37,245 bases of DNA from positions 1 through 37,245 of the IMG/VR virus record IMGVR_UViG_3300022538_000121, one strand, 5' to 3'. A program made the position numbers and the translations under genes. The notes beneath the pieces are model-generated. The model had not been told where the DNA came from. It saw only the letters and a program-made list of their open reading frames with translations, and made no database searches. Below are positions 28,860-37,245 of this stretch, piece by piece (position 1 is the first letter of the stretch; every line of letters starts with the position of its first letter). Source of the DNA: a virus.

Positions 28860-31040
28860 ATGACAGTTTCTAATTCTACAAACAGAACGTCGGCTACCGG
28901 AACCGGTTCTACAGGGCAGGAGGTACCGTTCTCGTTTCCGATAAGCGTATCAGGCGACTTAACAGTTCTAAAAAGAACTACTTCTACCGCCGCAGAAACG
29001 ACCCTTACCGAGACTACTAATTATACAGTAGTTATAAACGATGATATAGGCGGGACGGTAACGACCGTAACTGCTATAGAAACTACCGAACAGATTCATA
29101 TCATTCGTGATACTCCGGTTACACAGACTTTGGATTTGGAACAAGGCGGACTGTTTAATGCCGAAAATGTAGAAGCTGCTTTTGATAAGAATACGAGACT
29201 TATAGCCGAAAATACCAACGCAATTAGTAGGATGTTAAGATTTCCAGAGACCGACCCGACATCTTCTTTTGCTGAACTTGACAATTCAGTTGATAGGGCG
29301 TCTAAGTATTTATTCTTTGACAGTTCCGGGATACCTACTGCCGCCAGTGTTTCAACTACCGGAGCATTAACGGTATCGGCTTATATAGAGACCCTTCTTG
29401 ACGACGCTACTGCCGCTGCTGCAAGGAGTACACTGGGTGCATTGAGCGTAATTAACGTCACAGACGCCGCCTACGGTGCAGACCCTACAGGGGCTACAGA
29501 CTCTACTGCTGCCATACAAGCGGCCTTAGACGCTGCTATAGCTGCCCCTGCTGCGTTATATCTACCTACTGGGATATATAAGCTGGTTACGAGCGCCTTA
29601 ACCGTTGTAGCTGGTCAGAGGATTTATATTTTTGGTGATGGCCCAGGACTTACGAGAATCTATCAATCTACAGTAGACGTAAATGTCTTTGAATTGGGTG
29701 ATAGTACTGGTGATACCTCAGGTTGGTATTTAGGGAATATGAGTATTGCCACTTCTGCCGGCACAGGCAATGCAGGAGGCACTGGCTTTGCGGTTCAGTT
29801 ACAGCGAATGAATATAGGCTTTATGGAAAATGTATGGATACCAGGCTGTGGTGGTACTGGTGGTAAAGGTGGTGGCATTTCGTTTGATGATTGCATAACT
29901 TGGACATTCATAAATGTTCACGTTAGTAATACTTTACCAGATGTGACAGGTGCAAGAACAACTACAGGCAATTGTAACGCAGGTTTTTACTTTGATGATG
30001 AGATTGGGGAAAATACGGCAGCTACTTTCTTAGGTTGTCAGACGAGGGGCTGTAATCACGGTTATTTGACGACTGACAGTGCTGCTCATGGCGTTGTGAT
30101 TATCGGTGGAGATGTCGAAGGTTTTACGTGGGGAATTAAAGTTCTTGGTGGTGATAGGTGGAAAATAAAAACGTGGCTTGAAGGAGCTCCTGTTTATCTT
30201 GAAGATTGTGTTAATGTACTTATTGACACACAATCTTTATCTGATGCAAACGAGACCCAAACAGCTTTACAGTTAGTAAATTGTACCGGCACTTATATCC
30301 AGAATACACATATCGGTGGTATAGTTTTAGTAGATAGCGATTGTATAAATACCAACTTTACAAATGTTATGTTTGCTATCAGTACATCGTTAAGAAATGA
30401 TTCTGTAACTACGAGGCTGGAAAATTGTTTTATTGGTTCTGCTACTGGTTTTAGGGCTACTCGTGCTCCTTATGTAGTAACCCGCAACTTCCAGATAGAT
30501 AATGGCGTAGGCAGTTTTGAGAATTGGGATAGTGCTACTTTGCCTAATGGTTGGATTGCGGTATCGTCGCCTACGATTGCCCAGGAGTTTACTATAATTC
30601 ATTCTGGCACAAAGTCGTGCAAAATTACCTCGTCCGGCTCGGATACGGAAGGTCTGTATTTTCTTATATCAGATGCTTACAAAAACTGCTGGATTTCCAT
30701 CGAGGGATTTGTCTATAGTACAACTATCTCCAGCGCTGGCCCACGTATTGCTATGGGGCCAGAATCTTTGGCTTCTAGTACGACACATATAATAGGTCTT
30801 TCGCCAACAACTGATAAATGGATTCCATTAAGGGCATCGTTTTATAAGGCCAGTGGTGCTTTAGAGAGATTGTTTATTACTACATCCACAGATGGTGATG
30901 TTTTTTACTTAGATAGCATAAGGATATGGGCGGAAGTAAACCCAGATGGTAAATATGGCGATTTGAATCCAGAAAATGTTGTAGTTCACGATGGTTCAGT
31001 TGTGACCTATGAAGATGAAATAGTAACTTATAGGAGATAA
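28860..31040 (+). CDS. Tailspike with T7-type head-binding domain and pectate-lyase-like beta helix
   Basis: The 726 residues: residues 1-170 carry the T7 fibre-like N-terminal attachment region (FNAENVEAAFDKNTRLIAEN). Residues about 198-500 start with VTDAAYGADPTGATDSTAAI, the entry motif of pectate-lyase-3 beta helices, and continue as a repetitive beta-strand region. Residues 530-726 look like a carbohydrate-binding sandwich. It should bind and probably degrade a host surface polysaccharide. No catalytic residues can be assigned by eye. Confidence 0.8.
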   Translation: MTVSNSTNRTSATGTGSTGQEVPFSFPISVSGDLTVLKRTTSTAAETTLTETTNYTVVINDDIGGTVTTVTAIETTEQIHIIRDTPVTQTLDLEQGGLFNAENVEAAFDKNTRLIAENTNAISRMLRFPETDPTSSFAELDNSVDRASKYLFFDSSGIPTAASVSTTGALTVSAYIETLLDDATAAAARSTLGALSVINVTDAAYGADPTGATDSTAAIQAALDAAIAAPAALYLPTGIYKLVTSALTVVAGQRIYIFGDGPGLTRIYQSTVDVNVFELGDSTGDTSGWYLGNMSIATSAGTGNAGGTGFAVQLQRMNIGFMENVWIPGCGGTGGKGGGISFDDCITWTFINVHVSNTLPDVTGARTTTGNCNAGFYFDDEIGENTAATFLGCQTRGCNHGYLTTDSAAHGVVIIGGDVEGFTWGIKVLGGDRWKIKTWLEGAPVYLEDCVNVLIDTQSLSDANETQTALQLVNCTGTYIQNTHIGGIVLVDSDCINTNFTNVMFAISTSLRNDSVTTRLENCFIGSATGFRATRAPYVVTRNFQIDNGVGSFENWDSATLPNGWIAVSSPTIAQEFTIIHSGTKSCKITSSGSDTEGLYFLISDAYKNCWISIEGFVYSTTISSAGPRIAMGPESLASSTTHIIGLSPTTDKWIPLRASFYKASGALERLFITTSTDGDVFYLDSIRIWAEVNPDGKYGDLNPENVVVHDGSVVTYEDEIVTYRR

Positions 31041-31041
31041 T

Positions 31042-31437
31042 ATGGCAATTTTAAGAGAAAGTGGTATAGCGTTAGTTGCGCAGGTTTTGGGCGAAGATTT
31101 TAATGTAACGACTGATACAAATTTGTTCACAGTACCGGCAGGTAAGGAATTTACACCATTTGCAATATGTATCTCAAAATCGTCTGGTAGTATGACAACG
31201 GCAACGTGCAGTTTTGGTCAATCAGGGGCAAAAACAGATTTTCTTGCCGCACAGACTTTGACCGGAATAAATGCGGCAGGCGATGCTGTCTGGTGCAGGC
31301 CGCCGGGCCACGCTACTGTTCCGGTCGGAATTGTGACTTATACGGCTGGTGAGATATTTGTAATAGACCACGTAGTTGCCCAAGGTGCGGCAATGACCGC
31401 CGACGTAAGTGTATTTGGTTTTCTGAATGATGCCTAA
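31042..31437 (+). CDS. Hypothetical beta-rich protein after the tailspike
   Basis: The 131 residues are Ala/Thr/Gly-rich beta sequence (FTPFAICISKSSGSMTTATC). The position after the tailspike suggests a small tail or fibre accessory protein. The end overlaps the next gene by 11 bases. Confidence 0.5.
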   Translation: MAILRESGIALVAQVLGEDFNVTTDTNLFTVPAGKEFTPFAICISKSSGSMTTATCSFGQSGAKTDFLAAQTLTGINAAGDAVWCRPPGHATVPVGIVTYTAGEIFVIDHVVAQGAAMTADVSVFGFLNDA

Positions 31438-31636
31438 ACTTGAGACGTTTATGATTACAGACTACATAAATTTAGAATGCTTGGCCTTAAACCTATCCTT
31501 GCCGCAGTCTTATTTGAAGCGGTTAATCAAAGCCGGAAAACTACCTTACATTGACACAGGAAACGGTCGCAAACGTTTTCAGGAGAGGGCTGTCAGGGCT
31601 GCACTTGATAAAATCGAGCAGACTGCGCTCATATAA
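31427..31636 (+). CDS. Excisionase/MerR-type HTH protein
   Basis: The 69 residues contain LALNLSLPQSYLKRLIKAGK and then GKLPYIDTGNGRKRFQERAV, the excisionase-like winged HTH signature. Its location in the structural operon is odd; a late regulator of transcription is one idea. Confidence 0.65.
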   Translation: MMPKLETFMITDYINLECLALNLSLPQSYLKRLIKAGKLPYIDTGNGRKRFQERAVRAALDKIEQTALI

Positions 31637-31641
31637 AAGAG

Positions 31642-32052
31642 ATGGAATTTAGAGAAGCCACGAAAGAAGATTTTGAGTTCGTAGCCAATCACTCTATTAG
31701 TCACGGTATTTCCAAATACCAGCCGGAGTGTATTGACTATGCTTTTACTCTGGAACACGACGGCGTGCCTTTGGGTATAGGTGGTTTCAGATTGATAAAT
31801 TCTGCTACTGCGTGGTGTTGGGTGGATATGGCCGATACTTCCGGTAAGCATATTATAATTGTTTATCGAGTTATAAAGGAATGGATAGAAAAGTTTGCAG
31901 AAGAACACAAGCTCAAGAGGCTTCAGGCTTATATCAAACCTGATTTTCCAGAGGCAATTAGAATGGTTCAACATCTTGGCTTTGAAAGAGAAAGTAATAT
32001 GGAAGGCTTTTTACCGGATGGCGATGCGTTTATGTATAAAAGGATATTATAA
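31642..32052 (+). CDS. GNAT-fold protein (T7 gp13-like position)
   Basis: The 136 residues run MEFREATKEDFEFVANHSIS, later IRMVQHLGFERESNMEGFLP, which is the GNAT acetyltransferase pattern including the C-terminal G-F. T7-type phages have a similar protein (gp13) at this position in the internal-protein block. The acetyl-CoA pyrophosphate loop is weak, so it may not be enzymatic. Confidence 0.7.
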   Translation: MEFREATKEDFEFVANHSISHGISKYQPECIDYAFTLEHDGVPLGIGGFRLINSATAWCWVDMADTSGKHIIIVYRVIKEWIEKFAEEHKLKRLQAYIKPDFPEAIRMVQHLGFERESNMEGFLPDGDAFMYKRIL

Positions 32053-32522
32053 TGGATATTCTGGCGAAACCCCTTGACCCATTCAAGGGAGTTAAAATCT
32101 TCGAGAGATTAAGCGGTGCGGAAGCGGCAAGGGCGGAAGCTCAATCTGCCCAGAATATAGCTAATTTTAATGCTGCCGTTGCTGAACAACAGGCTAAGGC
32201 CGAGAGGATAAGGGCGGGGTTCGCTGCGAAAAGACAAGCCAAAAGAGGTGAACAGATTAAAAGTAAACTTCGTGCTGCTTTAGGAAAAACAGGGGCAAGG
32301 ATTGATGTGGGTACAGCACTTGCTGTTGAAGAAGAGCAAGCCGCCGAACTCGAACTTGAGAATCTCTTGATAGGTTTTGAAGGTGAAGTTTTGGCTCGAA
32401 GGGCAATGACACAGGCTGAACTTGACAGATTATCAGGAAGACTTGCCATAGAGCGAGGCAGAAATCTGGCAGCACAAAGAAACGTACAATTTGCTGCAAC
32501 TTTATTAACGGGATTTGCATAG
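32052..32522 (+). CDS. Internal virion protein B (gp14-like)
   Basis: The 156 residues form a long Ala/Glu/Arg helix (QSAQNIANFNAAVAEQQAKA, then IRAGFAAKRQAKRGEQ), matching gp14-type ejection proteins in composition and place. It is part of the channel that carries DNA through the envelope. It overlaps the GNAT gene by one base. Confidence 0.75.
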   Translation: MDILAKPLDPFKGVKIFERLSGAEAARAEAQSAQNIANFNAAVAEQQAKAERIRAGFAAKRQAKRGEQIKSKLRAALGKTGARIDVGTALAVEEEQAAELELENLLIGFEGEVLARRAMTQAELDRLSGRLAIERGRNLAAQRNVQFAATLLTGFA

Positions 32523-32532
32523 GATTAAAAAG

Positions 32533-34056
32533 ATGGCGAAATTTCCAGCAAGGCAGGAATTAGGTTTTACTCCAAGTCCTACTGTACGTGCTGATATAGA
32601 CGTAAGGACAGGCGCAGGTGAGCTTGCCCAGACTGTTAGTGGTGCGGCAATTAGTTTTGTTTCGCAAATCAGAAGAAAGCGTCAGGAAATGACTGATGCT
32701 ACTTCTTCAGTAACGGCTCAAGGACTAAGAGATACGGCTACTATTGAATTTGATACTTTCAAATTGACTAATCCACAGGAAACTTGGGAGGATTTTCGCA
32801 GGAAACAAACCGAGCAAATTGCTCAACAGGTATCTCAATTATCATTTTCTGACAGAATGAGGGCAATACAGCAGGCAAAGTCCGAATCATATAGTGATAT
32901 AGAACCTGCGAGAGCGTTGAGAGATGCTACATTACAATTAAGAACAGATACTATTGATGCTTTAACTGGGTCGATAACCGCCGCTTTTCGCTCTGGAGAA
33001 CCTGAAAGGATAACTGAGCAAATCAAATTGTATAGAGCCAATGGTGCGAATATGGGCAAGGACAAGATAGAAGTTCTCAATGACATTAAAGCCGCTCAGG
33101 CAGCAGGAGAGAAATTAAGAGCAGAAGATGCTGTTAGTGCTGTTCACGCTGCTATAGAGGCAGAGAGTTTTGATATTGCAAGAGAGCTTGCGAAGAATCC
33201 GATAATACCGGAACCAAAACAAACTACATTACGCAATATGATAAATGCTTCTTCAAAAGCCAGAGAGAGAGAAAGAGAGAAGGCTTCAATAGAAGTCGCT
33301 CATCAGGAATACTGGCAGGATTTGAGAAAAGATAATCTGTCGGTTTTGCAAAATAAAATAGATGTTTCAACATTACCGATTACCGGTAATGGAGGTAAAA
33401 AATGGTGGACAAATCTGGTTTCTGCGAGAGTTAAGGAAATAGCGGAAAATCTTGAGGTGAAAACTGATGGCGTAGTGAGAGGTAATTTATTAACAGATGT
33501 TTATAATATATCTATAGGAACAATATCAAAACAGGAATTTCAACGAAAATTGTTACAGGCGAGATATACGGACAAAAAACTTGATGATACAGATTTTGAT
33601 AATCTTTGGAAGACTTCAGAGACAGAGTTCAAAAGCTGGCGGGGGGCGCAGTTACAAAAGTCTCTACGAGCTATTCGGGCACAAGTTGTTACAATTGATG
33701 AATCAACTATGGAACGAATGATAGGTATATTACAGGGTAAGGCCTTAGAGGAAGTCCAGACAAGACGGCAGGAAGAAGAAGATAAATATGCCGAAGCCGT
33801 CAAAGAAATGGATGATTGGCTTGCGGCCAATCCAGAACCGATAAGAGATGAATTTTATAAACAGCAAAGGAGGCTTTTGAGAGATTACAGGAATAAAACT
33901 GCCGAGCAAATCAGGCAGGGCAGGGCGGAGTTTAAGGAAATTCAAACTGAACGTCCCACAGAAGAACAATTAAAGGAACAGGCAGCAGCGACTAATGACG
34001 TAAATGAGCGAAAAAGAATTTATGAACAGGGACGTGAATTAGGGTACTGGAAATGA
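32533..34056 (+). CDS. Internal virion protein C (gp15-like position)
   Basis: The 507 residues start at ATG 32533 with AGGA upstream; a TTG further upstream is less likely. The product is long, helical and charged (QEMTDATSSVTAQGLRDTAT...), with no catalytic motif. Its position after gp14-like and before the giant protein gives the ejection-protein call. Its TGA overlaps the next ATG. Confidence 0.65.
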   Translation: MAKFPARQELGFTPSPTVRADIDVRTGAGELAQTVSGAAISFVSQIRRKRQEMTDATSSVTAQGLRDTATIEFDTFKLTNPQETWEDFRRKQTEQIAQQVSQLSFSDRMRAIQQAKSESYSDIEPARALRDATLQLRTDTIDALTGSITAAFRSGEPERITEQIKLYRANGANMGKDKIEVLNDIKAAQAAGEKLRAEDAVSAVHAAIEAESFDIARELAKNPIIPEPKQTTLRNMINASSKAREREREKASIEVAHQEYWQDLRKDNLSVLQNKIDVSTLPITGNGGKKWWTNLVSARVKEIAENLEVKTDGVVRGNLLTDVYNISIGTISKQEFQRKLLQARYTDKKLDDTDFDNLWKTSETEFKSWRGAQLQKSLRAIRAQVVTIDESTMERMIGILQGKALEEVQTRRQEEEDKYAEAVKEMDDWLAANPEPIRDEFYKQQRRLLRDYRNKTAEQIRQGRAEFKEIQTERPTEEQLKEQAAATNDVNERKRIYEQGRELGYWK

Positions 34057-37000
34057 GTTTCGAGGAATGGAACAAATCTTTGGATGAAGTTGATGATTTT
34101 TCCGCTTGGGAACAGACTTTAACTGCGCCGGTTCTTGATACTGTAGAAGATGTGGATGCAAAGTCTGTAAAAACTCTGCAATTTGCAGATGACCTTGAAA
34201 CGCCCGTCCCTCTTGTAGAAGATTATTATGATGAGATTGTTAATGAAAATCATTTTGTAACGACAGTAGCAGACCCGAAAGACGTTTCTTTCTTTAGCGA
34301 AGATAAAACAAAGGCCAGGAAAATCGGACTCCGAGAACAGATTCAGAGAATGGATGCTATTGATTGGTTAAAACGAGCACCTGTTAGTATTTGGGGTGCA
34401 GTGGATACCGGCGACCTTGCTTTAACTGCCAAGCGATTACAAAAAAACCAATATGAGACTATCGGCCAGTTGCGAAAGAAGGTTGCAGATGCCCAGGAAA
34501 CCGCTCGATTTGCTGAACCTATTTATGACGAGGAAGTACGTTTGGCGGCTGGTTTACCGGAATGGGACAAAGGATTGCCGGATGAAGCGTTAAGTTCAAA
34601 AGGCGAACAAACTCGATTGCGAGACATACAGCGAATCGAAAAATATTTACTTGAACAACACGAACTTGCTGAAAGAGGACAGACTTTTACTGCCAAGGTA
34701 TTTGATGGCGCAAGTTATTTGCCTGGCTGGATGATTGAATTTTTTCTAACCGGTGGATTATCTAAACTTGGTAATGAAACAGCAAGACAAATTGTTGTAA
34801 AAACTTTACGTGGCTATACAAAGACAAAGGCTGGTCAAACTGTTTTAAGGGCAAGCGGCTGGACTGGCGGGGCGATAACAAGGGCTTCTTTGGGGTTATC
34901 TCACAGGGTTATAGAAGAAACTTTCGAGCATAGAATTCCGAAACAGATGCACTTTGGCCCTGATGGGAACTTGATAATTGATATTGAACCGGATAGTTGG
35001 GCTACTTCTATTCTTAAAGGATGGGGAGATGTAGTTATAGAAGCTGCGTCAGAAGAGGCTGGAGCTACTATTACAAAAGGATTAAGCGGAATTGTTAAGA
35101 AGATGCCCTTTGGTAGTCAGGTTGTAAATAAGCTCGAAGATGCCTGGACTGCAATCAGGCCGGAAAACACAAAGGCATTATTTGCTCAAAGGATATTTAC
35201 TCGTGCCGGATATAGTAATATAATTGGTGAAATTGGGGAGGAATTTCTGGCTACTCAATTAAAAGCGATTACTGATGTTGATGATTTCGGATTAGGCGAA
35301 AATGCTGATATGTTTGAACGGATGGCCGAAGGGCTTACCCAGGATATAAAAAATCTACCTGTTACCGCCACTGTTCTTACTCTGCCTGCTGGTACTCGTT
35401 TTGCAATCGGGCGTTTAGCCCAGAATGAACAATTACCATTTATTGAAATACCTGATAGGCAAAAGGGTGAAGTGGAACAGATGCAATCTGAAACCGAAGC
35501 GATAGAGGCTTTAGGCGCAAGTGAACAATATCTTAACGATCCGGAAAGCACAGATTTTCAACCACAAGAACCAACAGAGGGACAGGTTGGTGCAATTAGA
35601 GATTTTTTCCATAAGGTCGGAGTTAAAGATAAATCGGGATATGAGCCTCTTGGTGATAAAGATTTTGTGGATATGTTCAAATTTCTGCAAATGCCGGAAG
35701 ATATAAGACGAACATTTCCGCAATTTGACCCGGTATATCAAGTGCAAAGAGCGAGAGAAGTCCAAAAGGCAAATCTTGATAATACATTCGCCGAGATGAC
35801 CCGTCCATATTTTGAATTGTCCGATAAAAATAGAAAAAAAGTCGACTCTGTCTTATTTGAAGCTGATAGAAATCCGGCACAGACTTTCGGGCCGAAGGCA
35901 TTAAGTAAATTTGGTTTAGACCAAAAACAACAAAAAGCATTTCTGTCTGTTCGCAAGGGTTTGGATACGTCAAAAAATCTTCTTATCGACCGAATGAAAG
36001 ATATGGGGGTCAAGAAAGAAACTATCGAGAAGTTTGAAGCTCAATTACAAAATTATATTCCCCATAAATGGTATGGTAATTGGGCGGTAGTAGCGAGAGA
36101 AACATTCGTTGAAAAAGAAAAGATTACGAAGAAGCGGGTAATTAAGATACCCAAGAAAATAACTCCTACGACTGTTGAATCAATACTCTCAATGACGGAT
36201 AAGGCGTTCATCGCTAAGGACATTAGAAGAATTGCACAAATTAAAAAGGCTCTTTCTGATAGGATTGATGAGGCTCTCGCTGATGGTCGAATTGATGATG
36301 CCAGAGCGGCTAAAGAATTATGGGCAGGGGTTGACCAGATAGAATTTGAATTAGCCAAGAAAGCCCAAGTCTCCCCTGTGGCGGTTACAGAAGAGAAAAT
36401 CAAAAGGGAATTAAAGCAACCTCGCACAATTTTTATGTCGGCTACGAGCTTTACAGACAGATTCACAGAAAGAGACAGGGTCAAAAAACTGCATCCTAAT
36501 ACAGATGTAATAATTTTAAGAAGAAATAAAATACCTTTTAAGGCATTCCAGGAAGCACCTCCTTTTGCCGTTCAAAGAATGCTCGATTTAACCATTGAGA
36601 AAGCGGAGGCAAGCGCAGATGTAAAAGCTTCTATGCAAGAAGCGTTATCTGATTTATATAAGTCTAAAGGTTTTGGAATGCACTTTATAAGACGAAAAAA
36701 TATTCCAGGATATACGGAAGATTTGAAACGCCCTCTTGCAGAATATTTCGTTGGTTTTTCCGGCTATATTTCCAAAATGGAGGCAATTAAAGCGTTTCCC
36801 GACGCTATAGGAGAGATACATCCACAGCGAACTCCCAATTTATATAAGTATGCTCTCGATTATGTTAAATATGTGACGGGAGACCAAAGGGAATTTGCAA
36901 ATGCCAAACGTGGAATGTACTTTTATTATCTATTTGGCAATATTAAATCGGCAAGTCTCAATATGACGCAGAATATTACTTTGGGCTGGCCGACACTTTC

Positions 37001-37245
37001 GAAACATACTAACTTTGCACTTCCCAAGTTGCTTCAGGCAATGGCAAGAACAACTACGCCAAAATTGCTTACCGCCAAGGAAAAAGGTTTTATCGAGGAA
37101 TTGAAAAAGGCTGGTTATTTACAACCTCAATTAGCACAGGAAATAAGTGGAATTTCCGGTAACCCAATTATACAGCAGGTTAAAGGCAAAATAGGCAAGG
37201 CGTTAAGCATGGCAGATATTTTTAGAATAATGGAAACTTTTAATC
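34053..37245 (+). CDS. Giant internal/ejection protein (gp16-like position), partial
   Basis: It is open from ATG 34053 to the right edge with no stop, 1,064 codons seen. The product begins MSFEEWNKSLDEVDDFSAWE and has a hydrophobic stretch near residue 230 (YLPGWMIEFFLTGGLSKLGN). Later helical regions include NIKSASLNMTQNITLGWPTL, a pattern familiar from large phage ejection or polyvalent proteins. I see no transglycosylase motif in the visible part. The real length is unknown. Confidence 0.7.
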   Translation, partial: MSFEEWNKSLDEVDDFSAWEQTLTAPVLDTVEDVDAKSVKTLQFADDLETPVPLVEDYYDEIVNENHFVTTVADPKDVSFFSEDKTKARKIGLREQIQRMDAIDWLKRAPVSIWGAVDTGDLALTAKRLQKNQYETIGQLRKKVADAQETARFAEPIYDEEVRLAAGLPEWDKGLPDEALSSKGEQTRLRDIQRIEKYLLEQHELAERGQTFTAKVFDGASYLPGWMIEFFLTGGLSKLGNETARQIVVKTLRGYTKTKAGQTVLRASGWTGGAITRASLGLSHRVIEETFEHRIPKQMHFGPDGNLIIDIEPDSWATSILKGWGDVVIEAASEEAGATITKGLSGIVKKMPFGSQVVNKLEDAWTAIRPENTKALFAQRIFTRAGYSNIIGEIGEEFLATQLKAITDVDDFGLGENADMFERMAEGLTQDIKNLPVTATVLTLPAGTRFAIGRLAQNEQLPFIEIPDRQKGEVEQMQSETEAIEALGASEQYLNDPESTDFQPQEPTEGQVGAIRDFFHKVGVKDKSGYEPLGDKDFVDMFKFLQMPEDIRRTFPQFDPVYQVQRAREVQKANLDNTFAEMTRPYFELSDKNRKKVDSVLFEADRNPAQTFGPKALSKFGLDQKQQKAFLSVRKGLDTSKNLLIDRMKDMGVKKETIEKFEAQLQNYIPHKWYGNWAVVARETFVEKEKITKKRVIKIPKKITPTTVESILSMTDKAFIAKDIRRIAQIKKALSDRIDEALADGRIDDARAAKELWAGVDQIEFELAKKAQVSPVAVTEEKIKRELKQPRTIFMSATSFTDRFTERDRVKKLHPNTDVIILRRNKIPFKAFQEAPPFAVQRMLDLTIEKAEASADVKASMQEALSDLYKSKGFGMHFIRRKNIPGYTEDLKRPLAEYFVGFSGYISKMEAIKAFPDAIGEIHPQRTPNLYKYALDYVKYVTGDQREFANAKRGMYFYYLFGNIKSASLNMTQNITLGWPTLSKHTNFALPKLLQAMARTTTPKLLTAKEKGFIEELKKAGYLQPQLAQEISGISGNPIIQQVKGKIGKALSMADIFRIMETFN

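Noticed and set aside
1-37245. CRISPR array, IS element or transposase
   Set aside because: No regularly spaced long repeats with unique spacers and no transposase-like protein were seen; the only mobile-type genes are the two HNH endonucleases.

Overview
The window is one continuous piece of a tailed-phage genome (podovirus type, T7-like virion architecture). It has a leftward early or accessory arm (about 1-12,000, minus strand) and a rightward packaging and virion arm (about 12,200-37,245, plus strand). The arms diverge from a promoter pair near 12,086-12,217. The phage call rests on the gene order: small terminase, large terminase, gp8-type portal, scaffold, major capsid, tail tubular A, tail tubular B, tailspike, GNAT-like protein and internal virion proteins. 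The DNA is AT-rich, Shine-Dalgarno motifs (GGAG, AAGGAG) are strong, and genes overlap as ATGA or TAATG. I cannot name the host. No RNA polymerase, DNA polymerase, integrase or lysis cassette is visible here, so this is part of a larger genome.

Left arm: about 35 small leftward genes. They include a partial NinG-like protein, a putative replication or helicase-loader protein, an OB/SSB-like protein, an HNH endonuclease, a YopX-like protein, small membrane proteins, and many tiny Cys-rich proteins. Intergenic gaps repeatedly carry hairpins and attenuator-like structures. A 0.85-kb protein-free block (6,760-7,611) looks like a large structured RNA on the minus strand. It has two related modules that each end in a tRNA T-arm-like hairpin, an anticodon-arm-like hairpin, several long helices and a terminator.

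Middle: after an HNH/AP2 endonuclease gene there is a 417-base leader region (12,778-13,194). It holds a possible 15-codon leader peptide running into a strong terminator, a 12-bp long-range pairing to the terminator loop, and a hairpin that hides a ribosome-binding site. Small genes follow. One (13,793-13,966) has an in-frame TGA. Then come the small terminase, more small genes, and a 140-bp tract with GTT every five bases.

Right arm: the large terminase (behind a terminator) begins the structural operon. The order is portal, small accessory head proteins, scaffold, capsid, a capsid-associated protein, a terminator, tail tubular proteins, a pectate-lyase-type tailspike, an HTH protein, a GNAT-like protein and three internal or ejection proteins. 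The last of these runs off the window.

The strongest candidates for something undescribed are the large RNA at 6,760-7,611, the leaders in which a terminator loop is complementary to a distant leader segment, and the five-base-period tract between the two terminase genes. All family calls are from reading sequence by eye; no database or folding program was run.
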